Positions 14,001-28,000 of a stretch of 64,000 nt of DNA are shown here, piece after piece. Under the pieces are notes generated by a model. It searched no databases. It had not been told where the DNA came from and was given only the letters and a program-made list of their open reading frames with translations. A program made the translations under genes and the position numbers. The stretch comes from Vesta saturnalis (Eukaryota > Arthropoda > Insecta > Coleoptera > Lampyridae). The stretch is from assembly GCA_036346205.1 (NCBI GenBank), contig JARFJB010002087.1:12136001-12200000 (forward strand), in the 5' to 3' direction. How positions within the stretch are numbered: position 1 is the stretch's first letter; the number at the start of each line of letters is the position of its first letter.

Positions 14001-17000
14001 TACATTTATATTTTTTTGTTAAAAAATTAAAAGTATCACCATCAAACATTGAAGTTAATCAGAATAATGAATATGCAATATGCAATGATGGAATAAGTTT
14101 ACTTAATTTTATTGATGACTTTAGTTTAGCCAAACTTATGTGATGCAACACGTAAAGGTACAAAATAGTTTCATAATCCATTAATAACTAACTTTGTGTA
14201 TATGTCCTACTTTTCCCTTTATTGTAGAGGGTGTCCAACTAAGAATGCGAGGTATTGTATCTGGGAAACTATACATCGTAGAGGCTTGCGGAAAAAAAAG
14301 TTATTACTAAAACGGCCAATACAAAAACCTGGAAAATATTTTCATGTTTCTGAAATGGCCGCTAGGGGGCGTAACTGCAATCTTGAATATAAAAAAGTGA
14401 TGTTTCTGTGAATTCTGCTATAGTGACCTAATAAAAAAATACCTGATCTTTGAAGTCGAGGATAATCTGAACTTTTTTTGTTTGGCACATTTTGACGTAT
14501 CTATAAAAATAAAGTGCCGGGGGGTATTCAAAGGTTTCCTTAAATCACCCCCCGTCTCTTCGAAACGGCTAATCCGATTTTAACAAACTTGGGCGCGTTA
14601 AAAACGGCTTTTCTTGTGTTACAAATGTTAAAATAATTGAGTTTTGTTAGTTTCACACGTCGTCGCTAGAGGGCTTTGTTCGACATACCGACAGAAACGG
14701 TTAATTTTCGCAAAAAAATTAAATGACTTTTTTTCATGAACATGTAGCTAAATGATGACCATCACTCTGTGCATTGCTGAGGCCTCTTATGGGTAGACAA
14801 AACTGCAGCTTCAATTTCGGCTCTGAATAGGTTACCTAGAAATTGCGATTTTAAATGTTTGTAAATTTATTCACCAGAATAAAATCACCCTTTTTGAAAT
14901 TACTACGGGCAAGTAAGCAATGCTAAAAGTTATACGAAAGGCCTGTTTTTTGTTTGTTTAAATGCATATTCACTATGGATATATACGAAACATACAATTA
15001 ATAGAAGCAGGCAATGGAAACAGATACCTAAACAAAACATACATAATCCTCAAATTGTCAATAGTTGTCAATACTTTCGCATTACTTTGAGCAATTTTTA
15101 TGCTTTCAAAATGCGTTTTACGAATAATGAAGCTGTTGATATGCTTGGGGTTTATTTTGAATGTCTTCAGAATGCCGCAGTAGCTAAAAGAGTTTACGCG
15201 GCTCGATATCCAAATCGGCGTCCTTGAGATGTAAGAGTTTTTCCCCGATTAGTGGCGAGCTTACGAGCCAATGGTAGTTCTCGGCCTACGTTTCAACGGC
15301 AAAGAATTGGAAGAACACAAGAAAATATTAACCGTGTACTGGGCTATATTGAAGGAAATCCTCATGTTAGCACAATAGCATTATCCACCGAGTTGGGCAT
15401 ATCACGGACAACGGTTCAAAATATTTTGAAGGACCATAGGTAAGTTCTAATGGCCATCAAAATATATAGGTATTCGTTTAAACTTTTTTTAATTACTTTA
15501 AGAATGCACCCATATCATCTCGTTTTGCATCAGGCCTTGAAAGAGGAAGATTTTGATCGAAGCTTAGGCTATTGCCATTGGATGTTAGTTAGACATGATA
15601 CGCGAAAATAGAAAATTTTTATTTCAAATTCTTTGGACCGATGAAGCCACCTTCAGTAGTGACGGGAGAGTCAATCTGCACAATATGCATTATTGGTCTG
15701 CAGAAAACCCCCATTGGTTGAGTGAAGTTCAGCGCCAAGGACGTTGGAGTTTAAATTTATGGTGTGGCATACTGGGAGGCAGAATTATTGGGCCATATTT
15801 TTTCGAGCAACCCCTAAATGGCAATGTATTTCTTGACTTTTTCAATTACCATTGTTGTTGGAAGATGTGCCTCTGGAAACAAGGCAAAAATTGTTTTTGC
15901 AGTTGGATGGTTGCCCAGCACATTTTGCTATTAATGTGCGAGAACATATTAATGCAGTATTTCAACAGCGGTGGATTGGAAGAGGAAGTCTGTTTCCATG
16001 GCCTCCGCGATCGCCAGACTTAACTTACCTCGATTTTTATATATGGGGGCGCTTAAAGGACATCGTGTTTCGGACTAAACCTACTGCTAGAGAAGATATG
16101 AAAAACCGGATTCATAACGCAATACGTAACATACCGAGAACCGAAATTGAAGCTGCAGTTTTGTCTAGTCATGAGAGGCTTCAGCAATGCATGGAGCGTG
16201 ATGGTCAGCATTTCGAGCATTTACGGGAGCATTAAAAACCTTCCTCCTATAAATCGGTCCTTTTTAGGGCCACAACTTACATAATAGAAACAATTCCAGA
16301 AAAATATAGTTAAAAAAAATAAAAATTTAAGGGATTTTCGTATAAAGTTTTCTTTGGCCGATATTTTAGGTTAGGAACAAGATATCGAGATGCGGTTTAC
16401 GCGAGCTTGTTTAGCCATCATTTAGCTACTTGTTCATGAAAAAAAGTCATACCAATGCATTTAATTTTTTTGCGAAAATTAACCGTTTCTGTCGGAATGT
16501 CGAACAAAGCCCTCTAGCGACGACATGTGAAACTAACAAATCTTCAATTATTTTAACATTTGTAGCCCAAGAAAAGCTCTTTTCAACGCGCCCAAGTTTG
16601 TTAAAATCGGATTAGCCGTTTGGAAGATACGGGAGGGGGGGGGGGTGATTTAAGGAAACCTTTGAATAGCCCCCACCACTTTATTTTTATAGATACGTCA
16701 AAAAGTGCCAAACAAAAAGAGTTCAGATTATCCTCGACTTCAAAGATCAGTTATTTTAGGTTAATATAGCAGAATTCACAGAAACATCACTCTTTTAGAT
16801 TCAAGAATGCAGTTACGCCCCCTAGCGGCCATTTCAAAAACATGAAAATATTTTCCAGGTTTTTGTATTGGCCGTTTTAGTTATAACTTTTTTTTGCGCA
16901 AGCCTCTACGATGGATAGTTTCCCAGATACAGTACCTCGCATTCTTAGTTGGCCATCCTGTACATGACCGCAGAGTTATAAGAAAATTACACTTTAAATG

Positions 17001-20000
17001 TTTCTTCATTTTAATTGGAAGTCTTATTTCCAACTTTATCTATAAACAAGCTCACTCTTCTATTTAAAATATACAAAGTATGTATTTATAAAGATAAACA
17101 TAATGAAGCTGTAGCAACGCTCAGAAGTTCAAATAGGGAAACATACAAATTCGATTATCTTTGGTTATCAATTATATGTAAATGTTTACCATGAACTTAC
17201 ATGATGTTGGACATAAATATTCTCTAAATATTTACATAAACTTGCTGCAATTAGTATTTTTTGAAGATAAGTACTCATAAATTATAACCTACAAAAACCA
17301 TTAAGATAAAATATCTGCTAGAGCTCTATTTATTGTTCACCACGGTCATTAATACGTTAATTATAATGAACAATTTTCTTCGATTTTCACAAAGTAAACG
17401 TTGTTTTCTTTTACGGTGTAAATTTTACAATAACCAGTGTTTATAATCATATGAAAACCTGTAACTTCACTACCGCCATCTCGAAAATGAGTAATTAATT
17501 AAAAGAAATCATTACGGAAATAATCTGAATCCGTTTATGAATATTAACTCGTACTATTATAAGCGACGACGCAGGTTTATTCCTTGGTGGCGAGGATAGT
17601 AGTAATTTTTTGACCCCATGGCCAACTAAGTACTTGTTCCATATAAAAAAAATATATCTTTATGCTATAACCCGAATTTCAAGAATATTTTTTAACAATT
17701 GACTACATCACTGCATTCTTAAAATTGCCTGAAGAACGTACAAACTATTTTTTTCTATTTACTCGAAAACAAAAGATATTAGCCAAATTTTAAATGCACC
17801 ATTGAGTTTTTCTCAAAAAAAAAAAGAGATCTAGGATGCGAGGTTCATTTTTTCATACAAACTATAGTTTCCGAGATTCCCTATTATAACATTAAAATTT
17901 GGCCACCATGTACATTAACCATATACTCCGTAGCGCTTCGTATCACTATGATAAGGATGGTATAGCCTCATGATTTGATAAAAACTACTTCAACTTTTTA
18001 CAGATATGTAAGAAGCAGTACCAGTCTTTATCACATTATGTGGCAGGATAATAAAAGACAACACTATAATCTTACACATAACAGCATCTACATCAACTTA
18101 GTATGCACCATAAGGTGTCGACTTAATAAGCAAGATATAAGAATGACGTACACATTTTTTGATTTTTTTCCTTTTATTGTCTTTTAAAGTGGGCAAAGTT
18201 TAACCAAATGCTATTGACCCACTTAGTCACTATATAATAACAAAGGTGTCCAATGTCTACTACAACTTTCAAACTTAAATACCATATACATGTATAAATA
18301 ATAAAAATGATTATATGAAAATACAAACTTTCACAATTTTCATTCATGATTAATATACTTATCTTTTGTGTGAAATCATGTATATTTATTTACAATTTAC
18401 ACAAAAAAAAAACAATTAGATTTTGTCAAACCTTTTCACGCACGCTTTCATTAAATATTTTTTACCACTTTAGCAAAACGCAGGAAGGAATAATTTTAGT
18501 TTTATTTTTTATGTAGATTTTATCTTCCCGATTTCAAGTCAATATTCCCATTTTTTCCAAAAAGAAACAAAAAATAACATAAAGTAGACGTGCTACGTTA
18601 AATTATTTTTTCCAAATAAAAGTTTTATTATTAAATTAATACTAAATCATAATTGTACTAATCTCAAATACAGTAACAGACGGTGATTCGACAAATTAAA
18701 TAGTTTAAAAAGAACTACCACGAGAAAAAATACTATAAGTTAAAGACATGCATAATTTGTAGAAACAGTATCATTTAAACATTGACGTACAATGTGGTAT
18801 AAATAAATATGGATATTGTACTTATCAAAGCAGGATGTTTATGTATTTCAGTTGTGGTGTTTAATATTTTATCAAATGTTATTACTTAAAGATAATAAGT
18901 ATGATAATTTGTGAAAGTATGAAAAACAGCAGGCCATGAAACAATTTCTTTCAAGTTACAAATCTGAATTTGGCAATAATTACTTTCACATCCAACGGAT
19001 GGGAAGTCTGTATCGCAAAAAAAAATTTTATTTGCTCAATCGCTTTAAAATGTTTGAAAACGTCCAAAAACAAAAAAATTGAGCAAAAAAAATGTTTTGT
19101 CTGTGTCTGACTGAGTGTGTGTGTACTCGATAACTTTTGAAGGACTTAACATATCAACTTGAAATTTGGCACACATATAGATGTCAACTACCCAAAGCGA
19201 CTGATTGTTTTTGGGGTCAGTGGGGTATGGGGAAAGGGGTAAAATTGGGGTATACCCCTTTTGCAAATTTTTGTTTTTTTTAGATTTTTTCCTTTTATAT
19301 GTGATTCGTGATATAAATGTATTTCTTGTCCCTATAATGAGTATTTTTGTCACTATAATTTTTCTGTACAACAAACGGTTTACAAGATATTAGCAAAAAA
19401 ACCGTCACTTTAAAAAACGGGTTTTTCCTAAATATCTCAGGAACTACTTAACATATTCAAAGAGTGAAAATACCATTAGATAGGAAATAAAATTTCTCAC
19501 AAAAAATTTTAGAACCCGTCCACACGATTTTTTGAAATTTTGGGACTAGATAGAAAATCAAATTTTTGATCGAAAAGCATTCTTGCTATTTTTTTGTAAA
19601 GTAATCGTTTTCGAGTTATTTACAAAAAAAACAATTTTTTGATGTGGAAGTATTGATACAATTTGCAGCGATTTTTTAAAAGGAACCTGTAATTTTAGAG
19701 CCAATGCTTAATTGCAATTTTAATAATTAAAATACATTTACCATAAAAAGTTAGAAATTAATATTATAATAATCTTGATTTTTAACTAAAGTGTCGACTA
19801 TATTTGAAATGTAACAATTTTCTTGTGCAATTTGTTTTATAGATAGTTCTGTATTGAAATTTGTTTGGTTTAATTTTTGTAGATAAATCTTATTATTAAA
19901 CTAGCCGTACCCGGCGCGCGTTGCTGCGTCGTCGAACGATTATGATATATTAGGTATATTGACCAGGAAACGATCATAACAGTTGCCATACTTAAATAAA

Positions 20001-22021
20001 TGGTAAAATGTATTGACTTTTGTATTACGTATGTGAGTGAGAATGTAATTTCATACAAAATCTTTATAACAAATTGAACACTATGTGTACTTTTCTTTAT
20101 TTGGTGATGTAACTATCGTACCAATTTTGGTAAAAAGTTGTATTAGTCTAGAATGAATTAAACTAAAATCGTTATAATTTTCCTAAAACCATTTGCCAGC
20201 AATAAAATTTATCATAATAGCTGTAGCCATGAAAAACAAGCGCATAGATCAAACTGACAAATGCAGTTAAACGAACCATTAATATTATTATAAGTTTTTG
20301 TTATGAACGAATAAGTTCAAAGGTAAATATGTAATTAAAAATTATTATTAATTTTATTAAATACATAAATAAAAAGTTTACCTCGAGTAGGATTCGAACC
20401 TACGACCTGTACTTTGCTAGAGTACCATTAATATGTATCAAACGTTTGAATATCTTATGTTATTTAAAATGCCGGTACACTTTGAAAATGGAGAATTAGT
20501 ACATATGGTATTTATTTTCGGCGACGCCAATCGAAATGTTTTATTGGCACAAAGACTTTATTGTGACCGGTACCTTCGATGAAGACACCCATCAGTAAGA
20601 ACTCTTACAACTGTAATGGAGCGGTTTACTCGTACCGGTAGCGTTGCGTATGAGAAACATGCAAGGTAGAAATCTGCTAGGAATGAAAAAACGCTCTATA
20701 CACTATATTAGGAGTAATTGCACAGCCAAGTATAAGTCAAAGAAAATTAGGTGACATGCTAGAGCGTAGTACGCGCACAGTTGGGCGCATATTAAGGGAA
20801 AACACGTACCACCCATACCACATAACAACGCACCAATTAATTAGTGAGGATGATAAGCAACACCGTTTAGAATGTTGTAACTGGGCGTTGTTAAAGTTGC
20901 AGGAAAACTGCAATTTTTTCCTGAATGTAACGTTCACGGACAAGTCAACATTTTACGGTGGGTAATCGACACAACACACCTGTATGGTCAATTAAATCCC
21001 CATTTTAGCCGACCTATAGATCGCCAACAAAGGTGATCGTTACAAGTAAGGGCGGGAATACTAGGACATTATGTTATAGGTCCTGTTTCCTTTGAAGGCA
21101 TTATAAAAAGTAACGATTACTTAAAATTATTGCAAACTACATTACCAGAGATATTAGCAGATGTTCCACAAAATGTTAGAGAAACTATGTGGTTTCAGCA
21201 AGATGGGGCTCCCATCCACACTAGACGTATTGTTCGGAATTATTTAGATGTAAGATGTGAGAATAAGTGGATCAGTCGATTTGGACCAATTGCGTTTGCG
21301 ACAAGATCTCCAGATCTAACAAAGCCAGACTTCTTCCTATGGAGTTATGTGAAAGATTGTATATCAAACGCCACCAACAACCAAGGAGAACATGAAGAAG
21401 CGAATGCGTGAAACATTCGCATCTGTTACACCAACAATGCTTAGTAATGTTGATAAATCTTTTAAGCAAAGGATTTTGAAATGTAGATAAGTTAATGGTG
21501 ATGTTTTTGAACATCTTTTATAATTGTTTGAAATCATATGTTAATCTGCATTTGATGAAATAAGACTGTATACCAGTGAATTATAACTGCGTTTGTGTTA
21601 ATTTTAACAGATAATTGTTGTTACATTACTGTTTTCAGAGTGGTGAAATGTATGAGTGTCAAGTATAAGTATAGTGTACATAAGTATAAATTTGCAATTA
21701 ATGAAAGTGTTAAATTTAGGTCACGTCCCTTTCAACCAATTTAACAATATATTGGATATCATATCTTTATACAGAACCGAGCTAGTAGAGTAATGGTGCC
21801 ATGACCTGCTTAGCATTCAGGAGGTAATAGGTTCGATTCCCGTTACCGTCTATCCTGTATGAGGTTTTTTCAGGGGGTGTTCTTCATACACATGTAGCGG
21901 CATGGTCACTGCATATACGCACACTACGTGCGGCTATTTAGGCAAATGCTGGGGTAGTATTTTCCCCTTCAGAACCCTAACACCGTTCCTATTTTGACCA
22001 CACCCATCCTTAATCCCACCA

Positions 22022-22062
<41 letters not shown>

Positions 22063-25000
22063 GTAATGTATGTATGTATGCTGGGAATACATGATTGTAG
22101 CTGAAGGAGCTTGGAAAGCACAAGCTGCCCGCCCTTCCCCTTGGGCACAGAATGAAATACGTGGCCTTCTTTTCTTTTTCCCTTTATACAGAGTGTTATG
22201 AATTAATGTGTAAATATAAAAATTGTAAATATTTCAAAAACCTTTGCAAATAGACAAGATTTACTTATAACAAAAACTGCAGGTCGTTTAATTTCCTATC
22301 AAATAACGTAATAATGTACAGGGTGTTGTATTTAGGATAAGATAGTTATGTACATTTCAAACAAAAACATAATATTCATATTTGTGGTATACCCTGTACA
22401 AAAATTAAATAATTGATGGTATTTCTTAAAAGGTCAATGTGAGCACTAATTACGTGCGAAGTTACAAAATAATAGATTTGATAGTAATGTCAAAATGATT
22501 TTTGATCTTCGACGAAAAATGAAAATTTTTATCTAAATGTACAAATATTTCAAAACGACATATTTAATAGAAAATGGCTGCTTTCCAGAGTAGAAACGAA
22601 ATCCGCAATAAAAACTATACTATTCCATTTAAAATAAGTATATGCGAAAATATTTTTAGGTGATGGTTTGCTTGAATTCAAGCTAAAATTTTGATTAACA
22701 CAGAGATCAAATATTTCAGTTAACTTGTAAATAATTCAACATTATTAAATAAAAAATTATTTAATAAACGCATATATTCTTGAGGGGGTATTTTAGAAAA
22801 CATACTACTATCGGAGTAAAAAGTTTAGTCACTTTATTTTGAACGCTTACTTTACAAAATTGGTGGTAGCGATTTGCTTAAAATTTTTGCAATTTAACAA
22901 TTGATATATTGTTGTTAAAATATATAAATTCTAAGTGTTTAATTGGCGTAGTTTTAAAATTGTTGAATTTTATTTACAAAAATCGTATCATTTTTAACAC
23001 GACTTAAAGTCGTCATAAATATTTTAATTTCCACTGCAAATCAATAAAATTCGAGAATTAGGTAGTTTGATTCTTTCTGAACCTATTACCAAAAAGAAAT
23101 TGCAAGAAATTATTCTCATTTGCTTGTAAATAGCTCAAACAGGCAAACATGACCAATTCTCACTATGTGAAGAAAGTAAACTTTTTTTGTCATACCATTA
23201 AGGGATTGACTAAATAACATAAATGAAAAAAATATTTTCTTAAAATATACTGGTGATTATACGATTATGCGGTTTTGAAAAATATGCTGTTATTGAATAA
23301 GGATGACAAACCTCAACCGTTTTTAATCTAGGAGAGGCGGCACACATGTACTATAGCACGTGAATGAATAATTTGTACACATTTGTACCTTGAATTTAAG
23401 TCAATATATTATTTGTTAGTGAGCAAAAATATTATGTTAAGTGAAGACATATAAAGGTTCGAACCTAGAGAGGTATTACTGTAGTATGTATATGTATATA
23501 TCAGCCCCTAAGCAAAGGTGTACTTTGCCATATACCTAAAAATGAAGGCAATACATTAATTATTAATTCATAAAGAATCGCGAAAAGTGGTAAAAAACTG
23601 TGTTTTCTCGAATATATTTAGCATTAGGACTTAGATAAATGTAACAAAAAATGTCAAATTACGTTCACATACACAGAAATAAGTATTGATAATGATGCAA
23701 GGTGTTTGATTCAAATCGGCCTAATAGTTTTCGAAATCTAATCGTTTACTAAACTTTTTTCTTTGATAGTAGTAACATTAAAATGTCTATTAACTTATGT
23801 AATCGTAGTAGTAGTAGTAATTTTGTTTTGTAGTATATTAATTAGTTCTAAAGAATTCTTAATCGAAATATCAATTATAAAACAAACTGCATAAGCAAAT
23901 GGTTACATTTCAAATATAAAAATTAAAAGGAAATAATTTTAATTATAATTTTTTTTATGATAACTGTGCAACCTCTTTCATACATTCATAACAAAAACAG
24001 GCAACATTGTAAAAACAAAAACAATAATCTATGTCAGAATGCCGTTTAAAACTTCATGTGAGATAGAGATTAATAATAAGCATGTTAACTTTTAATTAAT
24101 TTTTTTTAGGTTTACCTTGCATAATATTAAGAAACTTTATAAAGAAAAGTTATGTAAAATTAAATTTTCTTTACTTGCGTAACACATAGTTAATCGATAT
24201 GTTTAAGGTCTATATCTACATATTTTTATATCTTGGAAATGTGCAGTTGTTTTAGAAATATTTGATAAAAACCAAAAACTGACCCAAATAAACCCCCCTC
24301 TCCACCGCTGGATATCTCCCAAAATCTAATCAGCTCCAAGCCCAATGAAAACAAGCTTGAATACAACATTTTAAGTACATAGGTATTTCCATTATGGAGT
24401 TATCGTGGATACCAACGTACATCCACACACACACACACATCCAGACATCTTGGTCGATCTTGGCCAAAAGTTGTAAAATGAGCTACTACGACGATTTAGC
24501 GACAGTGAAAAATAAGTCGATTGCATAACCTTCGATAACTACATATGTTTATGTAGGTTGGAAGGTAAAAAGGAAATTAAGAAGAAAATGGCAAAAAACA
24601 GCACCAGTAGATAAGACCGCCCTGAACAATGCCACCTGACAACTAAACAGAGAGATATGTGTATTACAATGTAACAGGTGACGAAACATGGATATATTCA
24701 TATGAGCCTGAAACTAAACAGCAATCATCTGTATGGGTGTTCCAAAATGAACGTAAACTAACAAAAGTGGAACGCTCGTGAAGCGTTTCAAAGAAAATGA
24801 TTGCCTGTTTTTTCGGAAAAACCGGTCATGCTGCAACTATTGCATTGGAGGATCGAAGAACAGTTACTGCTGATTGGTAGACTTCAATTTGTCTCCTCCA
24901 GGTGATCAGTGAAATTAGAAAAAACAATATAAATAAGCGAATTATTCTGCATCGTGACAATGCAAGTGCGCACACAGCACGACAAACTACAGAATTGTTG

Positions 25001-28000
25001 ACTAGTCAAAACATCAAATTAATGACTCATATCCCATATTCTGGGATCTGTCTCCCAATGACTTTTTTTGTTCAAAAACAACAAAATAAAATGCGTGGTA
25101 AGCGTTTTTATCACCTGACGAGGCCGTTGAAGCATTTAACCCTTTCGCTCCGTGGGCTCACAATCGTGAGGGTCTTATTTATTCTAGTTTTAAGGTTCAA
25201 AATATTGTGCAACATCGTTTATTCTTGGCACTTACTATTGTGAGAGTTGTGTAGAAACATGCGCGATCATATTAAATACAATTTTAAGTACAAGAGCATG
25301 TGAACAGGTTGTTTGAAGTGTGCGTAAATCGAATATTTTTGTTTTGGAGTGTTGTTATGGATTCCAGAAGTAAGTATCTCCTAATAAGTAATTTATTTAA
25401 TATTATTATACATGGGAATATTTGAAAACATATTAAATATTAGTTTGCATGCAAAAAGTTTAAATTTAATGTTGAGGTTAAGTATCTGCATGTGACTTTT
25501 GAACGCTTGTCACGATTATGTGCCTCAGGCGTGATCAAAGTGAAATTAACCTCTTATAAATGGAAGTTCTAACGAGTGAAGTTAAACTTAGAATTTTTTA
25601 TTATACACTCACCGGCAAAATAATTGATCCACTCAAAAAATTGATGAAGTTCATATTGTAGGTAAATTTATATGAAATCTAGCACGTTTTGAATTTTAAG
25701 AAAATTGGGCTTACGTCATTTTATACAGGGTGACACAAAGTGTGTTTTTTTACTCTAACTTCAAAACCATATGTGGAGTGTCAGAATTGTTCCACCTTGT
25801 AATTTCTTATTTTGTTATCAAGACACATTGTTTCTTAACAATTTCTTTTTTTATTTATTACAATTGCTTAATTTTTGTAAAAGATACAAGGGTTTCAGAA
25901 AAACGTTACATTTTCACATTTTCACTATGGTAATAAAAATAAGTTTACCAGGTCTCCTGGCACGCAGTCCAATATCAAAAAGCCGCCTTCTTATTGTTTT
26001 ATCACTCACTTGAACTTGCCTTACGCCCTCTACTCTGTTTTTCATTTGCACAGAAGTAACTTTTCAGTCCCTCAAAACATTTAGTGTTATAAACCGATTG
26101 TCTGGTTCACTAGTACATTTTTTTCGACCACAATGATTTCTTCTTGTGAATACACCAAATTCACGAAACCGTTTTACGGCTCTTTGAACTTTACATCTTG
26201 AAACTTCCAACACTCTGGCCATATAACACTGTGACCTACCATCCTGAACCAAAGCAATAGCTCTCGCTGCGTCGGTTACAGAAAGATCCGTATTTTAAAT
26301 TACTATTAGACAAGAAACACGTTCAAAAATTTAATTGACAAGTTTTAGATTTTACAACTGACAGTAATTTCATAGCGCTCTATGCAAACAAGTTAAATTC
26401 GTAAACTTATTGTTATTGCCATAGGAAAAATGTAACGTTTTTCTTAAACCCTTGTATCTTTTACAAAAATTAAGCTATTGTAATAAATAAAAAAAGAAAT
26501 TGTAAAGAAACGATGTGTCTTGATAACAAAATAAGAAATTACAAGGTGGAACAACTCTGACACTCCACATGTGGTTTTAAAGTTAGAGTAAATAAACACA
26601 CTTTGTGTCACCCTGTATAAAATGACGTACACCCAATTTTCTTAAAATTCAAAACATTTCATATAAATTTACCTACAATATGAAAAAAAAATCAAATCGA
26701 ATTTAAAATAACAAATTTATGAATGAGCAAAGTTCATCAACTGTTTGAGTGGATCGATTATTTTGCCGGCGAGTGTAGATTGGAATAGTAAAATCGATTT
26801 GGAAATACTCAGAGCAAATCCTGATGAAATCTACGAGCTATTAGATGAATTGGGTTCAAATTTTGAATGCGAAAATGACAATGATAATGATGTCTGAGAA
26901 CCAAATGAGCCCGATGTTTCATCGGATGAAGAGCTACTAGACGAAGATAGCGGAAATAAAAATCAAGATAATAACTTTCCCGGTTCCAGCGGTGTTCTTC
27001 AAAAGGTTTCGTGGCGTAAATTAAACTTCGAAGGAAAAGAGGAGCCAAATAACGAAGACAGCAATGATGTGAATGAAGTACTAACGCCATGGAACTATTT
27101 TAGGAATTATTTTGGAGATGAATTTTTTCAACGTGGTGCAGAATGCACTGCACAGTATTATATTCAGTAGAACAAAAAGGAAATGAGACCCACCGTTACT
27201 CCTGAAGAACAAAAAAAGTTTTTTGGGATGCACACAATTATGGATTTCCGATAATTGCAGATGCACTGCGAAGGGATAGATTCTATCTTTGGCGTGTTAA
27301 TTTCCATATTGTTGATAATGTTGGCGTGTCTGAGGATATTATGAAAGCAAATTGTTTATGGAAAGCACAACTTATGATCGATTTTATAAGAAATATGTAG
27401 ACAAATAGACAGGCCTGTCAAAGGTGCATTATCAATAGATGAGCAGATGATCCCATTTTTGGGACGATGTGTTTTAAGGCAGTACGTCAGAAATAAATCT
27501 AGGCTGGTCGGGCTTAAAAATTTTGTTTTGACCTCATCCACCGGAACTGTACTGTGCTAGATTTTGAAATTTATCAGGGAAGTTTAATTCTTCGGAAAAA
27601 TAAAGAGCTTGGACTCGGCCCCTCTATAATACTACGACTTGTAGAGACTTTGCCACCCGAGAGTTTTCACTTCTTTGACCGATATTTTTCGACAATACCA
27701 TCTTTCGAAAAATTACATGAAATCCACATACAAGGTACAGGAACTATCCAGACAAATCGGGTAAAAGGGTGTAACTTTAAAAAAGACAAAGATATGGAAA
27801 GAGACGAATCTGAACAATTCGTTAGGAACGACAGAAAAGTATGTCTCCTGAAATGAGACAATAAAACAGTCGTGATGGCATCTACAGCTTTTGGTGTAAA
27901 ACCACTACACACTGTCCGAAGATGGGATAAAAAAAAGAAAAAGCATGTAGACGTTTCTTGTCCAAAGGTTATCAAAAGCTGTAATGAACAAATGGGGGGT

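Larger units (their letters stand above)
12705..17595 (+). mobile_element. IS630-family insertion splitting the outer element's right TIR
   Basis: Boundaries are inferred from where the outer TIR stops and resumes. The ends resemble each other when inverted: gccatgaaaggat..ctgcgtc on the left, gccaccaaggaat..ctgcgtc read inward from the right. It carries a transposase relic (12980-13700) and was itself hit by the 2.7-kb element at 14227-16960. Without that element it would be about 2.1 kb, the same size as the IS630-family element at 43283-45327. Confidence 0.5.
10841..17910 (+). mobile_element. Outer DUF4817 mariner-like element, split by later insertions
   Basis: Flanked by TA. The left TIR (10841 to about 11280) matches, inverted, first 12604-12705 and then 17590-17910. 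Its right TIR has therefore been cut in two by about 4.9 kb of inserted DNA (12705 to about 17595). Matching stretches include cagggtggc / ccaccatg, actatagtt.gtatgaaaaaatgaac, acgttcttcaggca and ccaacgatatattttatc. Removing the insertion leaves an element of about 2.2 kb with TIRs of about 450 bp and one transposase gene (11431-12438). Confidence 0.75.

Noticed and set aside
20391..20436. tRNA gene on the minus strand
   Set aside because: Only the 3' half with the B box is present; no D arm or acceptor partner.
21776..21860. tRNA gene
   Set aside because: A and B boxes are present, but acceptor and D stems do not pair and a SINE body follows.
26809..27266. Minus-strand frames opposite the piggyBac relic
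   Set aside because: They are antisense shadows of the acidic N-terminal and catalytic part of the transposase.
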